Notes under the pieces: model-generated
The model's input: only the letters and a program-made list of their open reading frames with translations
Database searches by the model: none
What the model was told of the DNA's origin: nothing
Assembly (NCBI GenBank): GCA_002305505.1
Contig: DBRC01000069.1
Span: 10,561 to 40,703 of the forward strand
Origin: Prevotella sp. UBA1378
GTDB lineage: Bacteria; Bacteroidota; Bacteroidia; Bacteroidales; Bacteroidaceae
DNA: 30,143 nt
Reading direction: 5' to 3'
Part shown: positions 1-5,841 of the stretch, piece after piece
Numbering within the stretch: the first letter of the stretch is position 1
Layout: each line of letters opens with the position of its first letter
Program-made: the position numbers and the translations under genes

Positions 1-24
1 CAGAAAAATGGCCAAAAATCATTC

Positions 25-78
25 GGCCGCTTTCCCTTATGCCGCCGGATTAGCACGGGTTTCTTATCCCGAACTGGC
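25..78. repeat. Composite intergenic repeat, copy A (core plus arm)
   Basis: Bases 25-46 form a GC-rich core whose ends, GGCCGC and GCCGCC, can pair around the 10-nt loop TTTCCCTTAT with one C-C mismatch. Bases 47-78 form a 32-bp arm. Both parts recur at 9700-9754: the core is identical there, and the arm is present as its reverse complement with 30 of 32 matches. The copy lies downstream of the small Cys-rich membrane protein gene and has no coding potential. The family is not recognised. A REP- or MITE-like dispersed element is possible. Confidence 0.7.
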
Positions 79-142
79 GTAATATGGAGGGTTTTTCTTT
101 ATAATGCGGATTTTTAAGTCAGTAAGATTGAAAGTAAGTCAG

Positions 143-343
143 TCAGTCTCCATTTTTAGCTTTTGCTTTATAGCAGTCGGGTTTCCGGCGTTCCGTGTGT
201 TTCATTTGCTGTTTTACATCTTTCAAGGCACATCCGGAACATCCAAGGCAAGGGTCATTTGTCCGCCGGATTACTATGTAAATACGCCACAGCGCATAAA
301 CTACGGCTAATGATATGGTAATGGTTACGATGATGATTTGCAT
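143..343 (-). CDS. FeoB-associated Cys-rich membrane protein
   Basis: A 66-aa protein with one N-terminal membrane helix (about residues 3-24, starting MQIIIVTITISLAVVYALW), a basic stretch, and the cysteine cluster CLGCSGC at about residues 33-39 with another Cys near residue 57. One helix followed by CxxCxxC is the pattern of the FeoB-associated Cys-rich family, thought to help ferrous iron uptake in Bacteroidota and Firmicutes. The start overlaps the 3' end of the Nudix gene by 19 bp, so the two are probably translationally coupled and in one operon. No feoA or feoB is visible in the window, so the link to iron rests on family resemblance only. The reading frame opposite it on the plus strand has no recognisable product. 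Confidence 0.72.
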   Translation of the reverse strand: MQIIIVTITISLAVVYALWRIYIVIRRTNDPCLGCSGCALKDVKQQMKHTERRKPDCYKAKAKNGD

Positions 344-837
344 ACAAAGAAGCGTTGATATTCTGATTCGAAGTTGGGCGTGAAAACACCTTTACCCATA
401 TTTTCCATTATTTCTTTATTACCCCAAAAGCGTCCGCCGTCCAATTCTTTGTTGTTCGGAGTTACCGGGCCGTCATATACGGTCTTGTATACATATATTA
501 ATTCTTTCTCTTGTTTACTTTCAAATACATATTGCCCCATAGGTCTGGGAATGAAATCCGTTACCCCCAACTCCTCGTTTACTTCCCTCTTTAATGCTTG
601 CTCCACGCTTTCACCTAAATCTACGTGTCCCCCTGTAGCTGTATCCCATTTGCCCGGTTGGATATCTTTCCAGTTAGGGCGCTTTTGCAGATACAGCTCC
701 CCATTGCTGTTAAAGAGATGCATGTGTACGACAGGGTGGAGCACTTTCCGCCCGTCATGGGCTTCACCCCGCGAAACAGAGCCGAGAACGTTCCCGTCTT
801 CGTCTACTATTGGGAATATCTCCTTTGCGTCATCCAT
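325..837 (-). CDS. Nudix hydrolase
   Basis: A 170-aa protein with a perfect Nudix box at about residues 70-92 (G, five residues, E, seven residues, REVNEELGV), the Mg-binding site for cleaving nucleoside-diphosphate-linked substrates. The N-terminus (EIFPIVDEDGNVLG) and the HPVVHMHLFNSNGELYLQKR segment resemble the YfcD / isopentenyl-diphosphate-isomerase-like branch, whose substrates are poorly defined. The protein is cytoplasmic, with no signal peptide. It lies 8 bp after the lipid kinase stop and overlaps the next gene by 19 bp, giving a kinase-Nudix-small membrane protein operon. The Nudix assignment is firm; the substrate cannot be read from sequence. Confidence 0.92.
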   Translation of the reverse strand: MDDAKEIFPIVDEDGNVLGSVSRGEAHDGRKVLHPVVHMHLFNSNGELYLQKRPNWKDIQPGKWDTATGGHVDLGESVEQALKREVNEELGVTDFIPRPMGQYVFESKQEKELIYVYKTVYDGPVTPNNKELDGGRFWGNKEIMENMGKGVFTPNFESEYQRFFVCKSSS

Positions 838-845
838 TCATGTTT

Positions 846-1877
846 TTAATTACGTGTCAGTTTTCTAAGCAGCACTTTATTGATTGCTTGTATTTTGCGG
901 CCTTGCTTCCCGATATCTTCCCGGACATTATTTATATTATTGAACAGGTCGGAAAACGCATTGAGCAAGAAGTTGGGTTGTTTGTCATCTTCCGATGCAT
1001 TCGGATTGGTAATAATCTTAATGCCGTGTTTTTCGATGTGTACATCAATGTCGGTTCCCGTCATCATCGGGTCGCCGTCGTAGTGTATAGCTCCCGGATT
1101 GTTGCGGTGAATATGTATCCGTTGAGCCTTAAACGTCTTTATTTTCGAGTTCTTGTCGAGCGTTTTATTGAAGAGGTCAATACTGATTTGAGGCGCATCG
1201 AAAGCCGTGAAAGGCTCCATGATGATGATATCCATCAAGCCGTCGGTCATAGTGGCTTTCGGGGCGATATAGGCATTGTTACCGTATTGCGACGCATTGG
1301 CACATGCGATGAGAAAGGCCTTATACCGCGTCGCACCAGTCTCATCTGCTACTTCATACGTCTCGGGCCGGTATTTCAGCCCTTCCTTCAGTACATTTTC
1401 CACGTAAGTAATCGGCCCCCGTTTACCCGCTTCTGCAAATTTAAGGCTAATGAATGCATCAAAGCCCATGCCGCATGTGCAGAAAAACGGCAGTTCGTTA
1501 ATGACGCCATAATCAAGCGACTCTATATTGCATTGATTGATGATTTCCAAGGATTTTTTCACGTCGAGAGGGATGCATAAATGGCGGGCCAGCCCGTTGC
1601 CCGACCCGCATGGGATGATTCCGAGCGCCGTGTTGGAATGAACAAGCGATCTTGCTACCTCGTTTACTGTCCCGTCGCCGCCTACGGCCACGACAATGTC
1701 TGTGTTGGCATTGACACATTGGCGTGCTATTTCGGCAGCATGTCCTGCATATTCTGTCAGCCTCACTTGACTGTCGAACCTCGACTTATCGAGTGTGGTC
1801 TCAATCATATTGGGAATTTCGTCCTTCTTGTGATTGCCTGAGATGGGATTGAGTATAAATACTATATTCTTTTTCAT
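846..1877 (-). CDS. Diacylglycerol/sphingosine-kinase-family lipid kinase (YegS/DgkB-like)
   Basis: A 343-aa protein with the DAGK catalytic domain at the N-terminus: NPISG at 10-14, the nucleotide-binding VGGDGTVNE at about 65-73, and IPCGSGNGLARHL at about 88-100. The YDGDP motif typical of the C-terminal lobe is also present, followed by a polar tail of about 50 residues. The family phosphorylates diacylglycerol, sphingoid bases or related lipids at the inner face of the membrane. The start was set at MKKNIVFILNP (1877) rather than the upstream in-frame ATG at 1928. A TAATTTTG promoter element lies at 1886-1893, so the longer form would begin upstream of transcription. The gene is divergent from serine palmitoyltransferase, which makes a sphingoid lipid substrate worth considering but unproven. 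Confidence 0.9.
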   Translation of the reverse strand: MKKNIVFILNPISGNHKKDEIPNMIETTLDKSRFDSQVRLTEYAGHAAEIARQCVNANTDIVVAVGGDGTVNEVARSLVHSNTALGIIPCGSGNGLARHLCIPLDVKKSLEIINQCNIESLDYGVINELPFFCTCGMGFDAFISLKFAEAGKRGPITYVENVLKEGLKYRPETYEVADETGATRYKAFLIACANASQYGNNAYIAPKATMTDGLMDIIIMEPFTAFDAPQISIDLFNKTLDKNSKIKTFKAQRIHIHRNNPGAIHYDGDPMMTGTDIDVHIEKHGIKIITNPNASEDDKQPNFLLNAFSDLFNNINNVREDIGKQGRKIQAINKVLLRKLTRN

Positions 1878-1885
1878 CGGATGTG

Positions 1886-1893
1886 CAAAATTA
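1886..1893 (-). promoter_or_regulatory. -7 promoter element for the lipid kinase operon
   Basis: On the minus strand this reads TAATTTTG, matching the Bacteroidota -7 consensus TAnnTTTG. It sits 8 bp upstream of the chosen ATG at 1877. No clear -33 TTTG is seen at the right distance. Confidence 0.6.
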
Positions 1894-1988
1894 CAAAATT
1901 CGGTCTGAATAAGCCTCAATAAGCGCATAAAAAATCACTAAAAAGAACATTTATTGAAAAAAACATGCCCGGATTGGCAAAAAAAGTG

Positions 1989-1996
1989 TAACTTTG
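1989..1996 (+). promoter_or_regulatory. -7 promoter element for spt
   Basis: TAACTTTG followed by CA matches TAnnTTTG and lies 42 bp before the spt ATG. With the opposing element at 1886-1893 it makes the 161-bp gap a divergent promoter region. No clear -33 TTTG is seen at the right distance. Confidence 0.6.
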
Positions 1997-2038
1997 CAGC
2001 CTGTTTAATAAAATGTAGTTTACTGCACCTATTTAGTT

Positions 2039-3226
2039 ATGGGACAATTACAAGAAAGATACAAGAACTATCGTGAGCCACAGAAGTATATGGAGGCCGA
2101 TGTATACCCGTATTTCCGTGCCATCACGAGCAAGCAAGGCACTGAGGTTGAAATGGGCGGACATAAAGTTTTAATGTTTGGCTCCAATGCCTACACCGGT
2201 CTTACTGGCGACCAACGCATCATAGATGCGGCCAAGGCAGCTCTTGATAAATACGGTTCGGGCTGTGCGGGCAGCCGCTTCCTCAATGGTACGCTGGATT
2301 TGCATATCGAACTGGAAAAGGAGATATCAAAGTTTATTCAAAAAGACGATTGTCTTTGTTTCTCCACCGGTTTCTCCGTAAACCAGGGAGTTCTTGCCAT
2401 GGTCGTCGGTAAAGGTGACTATATCATCTGCGACGATCGCGACCACGCCAGCATTGTAGACGGGCGCCGGCTTTCGTTTGCCCGGCAGTTGCATTACAAG
2501 CACAACGATATGTCCGATCTTGAGCGTGTGCTCCAAGGCTTGCCTCACGAAGCGATAAAGTTGATAGTTGTAGACGGCGTATTCTCGATGGAAGGCGACT
2601 TGGCCAATCTGCCGGCGATTGTCGAACTGAAGCATAAGTACAATTGTTCCATCATGGTGGACGAGGCTCATGGACTGGGCGTGTTTGGGCAATGCGGACG
2701 GGGAGTATGTGACCACTTCGGCTTGACTGATGAAGTCGACTTGATTATGGGCACTTTCTCAAAGTCGCTTGCAAGTATCGGCGGTTTCATCGCCTCCGAC
2801 AGTGATACGATCAACTTCCTCCGGCATACATGCCGCACCTATATCTTCAGTGCATCTAACACTCCGGCGGCAACGGCTGCAGCACTTGAAGCCCTGCACA
2901 TACTGCAGGAAGAACCCGAGCGTATCGAGGCTTTGTGGAGTGTGACCAACTATGCATTAAAGCGCTTCCGCGAAGAAGGATTTGAGATTGGTGAGACTGA
3001 AAGCCCGATTATTCCGCTCTATGTGCATGATATCAGTAAGACTTTCCTTGTTACGTCGATGGCATTCAAGGCCGGTGTATTCATCAATCCGGTGATTCCT
3101 CCGGCTTGTGCCCCCCAAGATACGCTTGTGCGCTTTGCGCTGATGTCTACTCACACGGAAGAGCAGGTGGACAGGGCTGTAGGGATATTGAAGAAGATAT
3201 TCATTGAGCTGGGTATTATTAAGTAA
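2039..3226 (+). CDS. spt: Serine palmitoyltransferase (alpha-oxoamine synthase)
   Basis: A 395-aa PLP enzyme of the alpha-oxoamine synthase family (SPT, KBL, AONS). It has FGSNAYTGLTGD near 48-58, a PLP-stacking His at about 136 (RDHAS), DEAHGLG at 208-214, and the Schiff-base lysine at about 242 in GTFSKSLASIGGF. In Bacteroides this family member condenses L-serine with an acyl-CoA to make 3-ketosphinganine, the first step of sphingolipid synthesis. The N-terminus (QERYKNYREPQKYMEADVYPYF) and the 395-aa length fit bacterial Spt better than biotin or threonine-pathway relatives, and no bio or tdh genes are nearby. It is monocistronic: the next gene is a tRNA with its own promoter. The main alternative is 2-amino-3-ketobutyrate CoA ligase, which automated annotation often assigns. 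Confidence 0.85.
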   Translation: MGQLQERYKNYREPQKYMEADVYPYFRAITSKQGTEVEMGGHKVLMFGSNAYTGLTGDQRIIDAAKAALDKYGSGCAGSRFLNGTLDLHIELEKEISKFIQKDDCLCFSTGFSVNQGVLAMVVGKGDYIICDDRDHASIVDGRRLSFARQLHYKHNDMSDLERVLQGLPHEAIKLIVVDGVFSMEGDLANLPAIVELKHKYNCSIMVDEAHGLGVFGQCGRGVCDHFGLTDEVDLIMGTFSKSLASIGGFIASDSDTINFLRHTCRTYIFSASNTPAATAAALEALHILQEEPERIEALWSVTNYALKRFREEGFEIGETESPIIPLYVHDISKTFLVTSMAFKAGVFINPVIPPACAPQDTLVRFALMSTHTEEQVDRAVGILKKIFIELGIIK

Positions 3227-3248
3227 CACGAAAATAGTCGGGGAAATA

Positions 3249-3280
3249 TTTGCGAGGCTCGGAAAAAGTTAGTACCTTTG
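3249..3280 (+). promoter_or_regulatory. Promoter of tRNA-Pro
   Basis: TTTG at 3249-3252 and TACCTTTG at 3273-3280 are 20 bp apart, an ideal Bacteroidota -33/-7 pair. The element ends 45 bp before the mature tRNA. Confidence 0.8.
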
Positions 3281-3325
3281 CAACCGCAAAATAAGGGAGG
3301 GCGGATTGTCTGAGCCGTTTTGCAA

Positions 3326-3398
3326 CGAGGTGTAGCGCAGTTGGTAGCGTTCCTGGTTTGGGACCAGGCTGTCGCAGGTTCGAGTCCTGTCACCTCGA
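3326..3398 (+). tRNA. tRNA-Pro (anticodon UGG)
   Basis: A 73-nt cloverleaf. The acceptor stem is CGAGGTG with CACCTCG and discriminator A. The D-stem is GCGC with GCGT, and the anticodon stem CCTGG/CCAGG encloses loop TTTGGGA (anticodon TGG). The variable loop has five bases, and the T-arm GCAGG-TTCGAGT-CCTGT contains the invariant TTC. The 3' CCA is not encoded, since ACT follows. It has its own promoter and terminator. The cognate synthetase gene, proS, is about 21 kb away in the same window. Confidence 0.97.
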
Positions 3399-3414
3399 CT
3401 TCTTACTTTAACAT

Positions 3415-3450
3415 AAAAATGGAAATCACAATTAGGTTTCCATTTTTTTT
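3415..3450 (+). terminator. Intrinsic terminator after tRNA-Pro
   Basis: The stem ATGGAAA (3419-3425) pairs with TTTCCAT (3437-3443) around an 11-nt loop. It is preceded by an A-run and followed by a T-run to 3450. It begins 17 bp after the tRNA. Confidence 0.85.
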
Positions 3451-3550
3451 GCCATAATTTCCTCCTACATAAGAAAAATGTTATTTCTTTATGCAACCGG
3501 CGTAAAATTCAAGAATTTCATGTAAGTTTATTTAGTAAATTCGGGAAAAA

Positions 3551-5413
3551 TCATCTCCTGTTGTTTTTAGGACGGAATCTCACATTGTTATTATTTGGAA
3601 ACAGTGCGCGAATCAAGTCTTCCCTTCCAATTCTCCTGAGCGACTGCTCAATGCTCCTGCGTGCCTCGGGTTTGTACCAAAAGAAATATTGGCGTTGGGC
3701 TAATTTCTCTTTCGGTGTCTTCGCACTGAAAACAGGAAGGAGCGTATAAGGATCGTATCCCGTATACCATGTTTCTGTAGCTACAGTCATCGGTGTAGGT
3801 GTAAAGTCTTGAACCTGTTCAAGTTGGAAATCGAGGCGCTTGGTCAATACTGCCAGTTCGGCCATGTCGGCTTCACGGCATCCGGGATGACTGCTGATAA
3901 AATAAGGTATGAGCTGTTGGTGGAGATGTTCCTCCTTATTTATATGGTCGAAGATGCGCTTGAAATCATGGAACTGCGAAAACGGCGGTTTACGCATTAA
4001 GGCAAGCACGCTGTCGCTCGTATGCTCTGGAGCCACCTTGAGCCTTCCGCTGACATGGCGGCAAATCAATTCGCGCGTATATTGTTCCGCAGCCCGGTTA
4101 GCTTCCTCGTCCTTGCTTTTATATAGCAGCAGGTCATATCTTACACCGCTCCCAATAAAGCTCTTCTTGACTCCCGGAAGTGCGTCAACAGCATGATAGA
4201 TATCAAGCAAGCGGCGATGGTCGGTGTCCAGATTTGGGCAAATCTTCGGATGGATGCAGCTTGGCCGTTTACATCGTTCGCAAATGCCGTGATTACGGCC
4301 ACTCATGCCGTACATATTAGCGGAAGGGCCGCCGAGATCCGACAGATAACCCTTAAAATCCGGCATCCGGGTGATTTTCTCCACCTCCTTTAATATACTC
4401 TCTTTCGAGCGGCAGGTAATGAACTTCCCTTGATGGGCCGAGATGGTACAGAACGCGCATCCCCCAAAGCAACCGCGGTGGATATTCACGCTATGACGTA
4501 TCATCTCGTAAGCTGGTATACGCTTGCCTTTGTATTTGGGGTGGGGCATGCGGGTATAAGGCAAGTCGAACGATGCGTCGAGTTCCTGGGTCGACATCGG
4601 CGGGTAGGGTGGGTTGACTACGGCGTAACGGCCGTCGACGGCCTGCAATAACCGTTGGGCATGTATTTTGTTGGATTCTTCCTCGATATGGCGGAAGTTT
4701 TCTGCCTCTGCCTTCTTGTTCCTTTGGCATTCCTCATGACTATGCAGCAGGATGTCGTCAGGAGTGATTCCCCCCGGTATGTCCTTTTCTTCCTCGAGAT
4801 ACACCGTTTGCGGTATATCCCGGATTTCGCGGATGTTCTTCCCCTCGTCAAGTCTGCGTGCCAATTCCACAATCGGTTTTTCCCCCATTCCGTAGATAAT
4901 CATATCTGCATGGCTGTCGCAAAGAATGCAGCGCCGCAGGCAATCCTTCCAATAGTCGTAATGTGTAAGGCGCCGCAGGCTTGCTTCGATACCCCCCAAA
5001 ATAACGGGAACATCGGGAAACAGCTGCTTAAGGATATTTGAATAGACGATAGTTGGATATTCCGGCCTCATGTCGTGCCTTCCGTCAGGGCTGTATGCGT
5101 CCTCCGACCGCAAGCGCCGGTTGGCTGTATATTTATTGACCATAGAATCCATGCATCCCGGAGCCACACCGAAGAAGAGGCGGGGCTTTCCAAGCTTCTT
5201 GAAATCACGGAAGTCGCCGTGCCAGTCGGGTTGCGGAACGATGGCCACCCGGTATCCGCTGGCTTCAAGGGTACGTCCGATGACAGCTGCCCCGAAAGAG
5301 GGATGGTCAACATAGGCATCGGCCGAAAAAAGGATGACGTCGGGCTGCAGCCATCCTCTGAGGTCGAGTTCTTTTTTTGTCGTAGGTAAGAAATCTGTCA
5401 GTCTGTATTCCAT
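3551..5413 (-). CDS. YgiQ family radical SAM protein
   Basis: A 620-aa protein of the YgiQ (UPF0313) radical SAM family. The family-typical N-terminal region has DVILFSADAYVDHPSFG near 25-41 and GGIEASLRRLTHYDYW near 140-155. The 4Fe-4S/SAM cysteines follow in HRGCFGGCAFC (C315, C319, C322), and the later HPKICPNLDTDHRRLLDIYHAVDALPGVKKSFIGSG block is also conserved. The length is normal for the family. The biological reaction is unknown. It is the last gene of the minus-strand run, 25 bp after the 115-aa hypothetical. The family name is secure; the role is not. Confidence 0.93.
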   Translation of the reverse strand: MEYRLTDFLPTTKKELDLRGWLQPDVILFSADAYVDHPSFGAAVIGRTLEASGYRVAIVPQPDWHGDFRDFKKLGKPRLFFGVAPGCMDSMVNKYTANRRLRSEDAYSPDGRHDMRPEYPTIVYSNILKQLFPDVPVILGGIEASLRRLTHYDYWKDCLRRCILCDSHADMIIYGMGEKPIVELARRLDEGKNIREIRDIPQTVYLEEEKDIPGGITPDDILLHSHEECQRNKKAEAENFRHIEEESNKIHAQRLLQAVDGRYAVVNPPYPPMSTQELDASFDLPYTRMPHPKYKGKRIPAYEMIRHSVNIHRGCFGGCAFCTISAHQGKFITCRSKESILKEVEKITRMPDFKGYLSDLGGPSANMYGMSGRNHGICERCKRPSCIHPKICPNLDTDHRRLLDIYHAVDALPGVKKSFIGSGVRYDLLLYKSKDEEANRAAEQYTRELICRHVSGRLKVAPEHTSDSVLALMRKPPFSQFHDFKRIFDHINKEEHLHQQLIPYFISSHPGCREADMAELAVLTKRLDFQLEQVQDFTPTPMTVATETWYTGYDPYTLLPVFSAKTPKEKLAQRQYFFWYKPEARRSIEQSLRRIGREDLIRALFPNNNNVRFRPKNNRR

Positions 5414-5438
5414 ATATTAAGTGATGCGTTCTTACGCT

Positions 5439-5786
5439 TTAATTAAACGGGGTACCTTGGAGTAACTGCTCCGTCATTCCAAGTTCATCCTTTTCCCGTT
5501 CTTTCCAGTTGATAAAGAGCAGTACGAGCTGTTGCAGCCCGAATGCTTTCATGTTAGGGTGGTATATTACGTCAAGACAGAGGTCGAGCAAGCCTTTATC
5601 CTTACCGGCCTCTGATTCGAGGATAGAGCGGATATTCAGTTTCAGCTTTTCGAGCACCGGTTCGTCGACGTATCCGTTGCTGTCGATTAAATCGCGGAAA
5701 AGTTGGTACTTCTCGATTGTCACGAGATGGTTTTCGCTGACGTCAATGCTCCGTGTGCCGGATGAGTTGGATTGAATTTTGTACAT
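5439..5786 (-). CDS. Conserved-looking hypothetical protein
   Basis: A 115-aa soluble protein starting MYKIQSNSSGTRSIDVSENHLVTIEKYQLFRDLIDSNGY. The rest looks mainly helical and amphipathic (EKLKLNIRSILESEAGKDKGLLDLCLDVIYHPN, then LQQLVLLFINWKEREKDE). There is no signal peptide, no membrane segment and no metal-binding motif. I do not recognise the family. It sits 55 bp after the amidase-like gene and 25 bp before ygiQ on the same strand with no intervening terminator, so it is probably co-transcribed. Its gene-sized frame fills the gap between two well-supported genes, which supports it being real. Confidence 0.75.
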   Translation of the reverse strand: MYKIQSNSSGTRSIDVSENHLVTIEKYQLFRDLIDSNGYVDEPVLEKLKLNIRSILESEAGKDKGLLDLCLDVIYHPNMKAFGLQQLVLLFINWKEREKDELGMTEQLLQGTPFN

Positions 5787-5841
5787 AGTCGGTTTATTTT
5801 AAGAGATTATTATTACATTGAATTGCAAGCCCCTGTTATGT

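Noticed and set aside
104..310. 68-aa reading frame on the plus strand.
   Set aside because: It lies opposite the FeoB-associated gene, has no motif, and no promoter or upstream context supports it.
810..1580. 256-aa plus-strand reading frame opposite the lipid kinase.
   Set aside because: It is antisense to a gene with clear kinase motifs, and its translation has no recognisable domain.
3326..3398. tRNA as an integration site for a mobile island.
   Set aside because: No integrase gene and no duplicated tRNA 3' end were seen within the window.
5787..5841. Riboswitch or terminator between the amidase-like gene and the 115-aa gene.
   Set aside because: No stem with a T-run or known riboswitch core is visible in these 55 bases.
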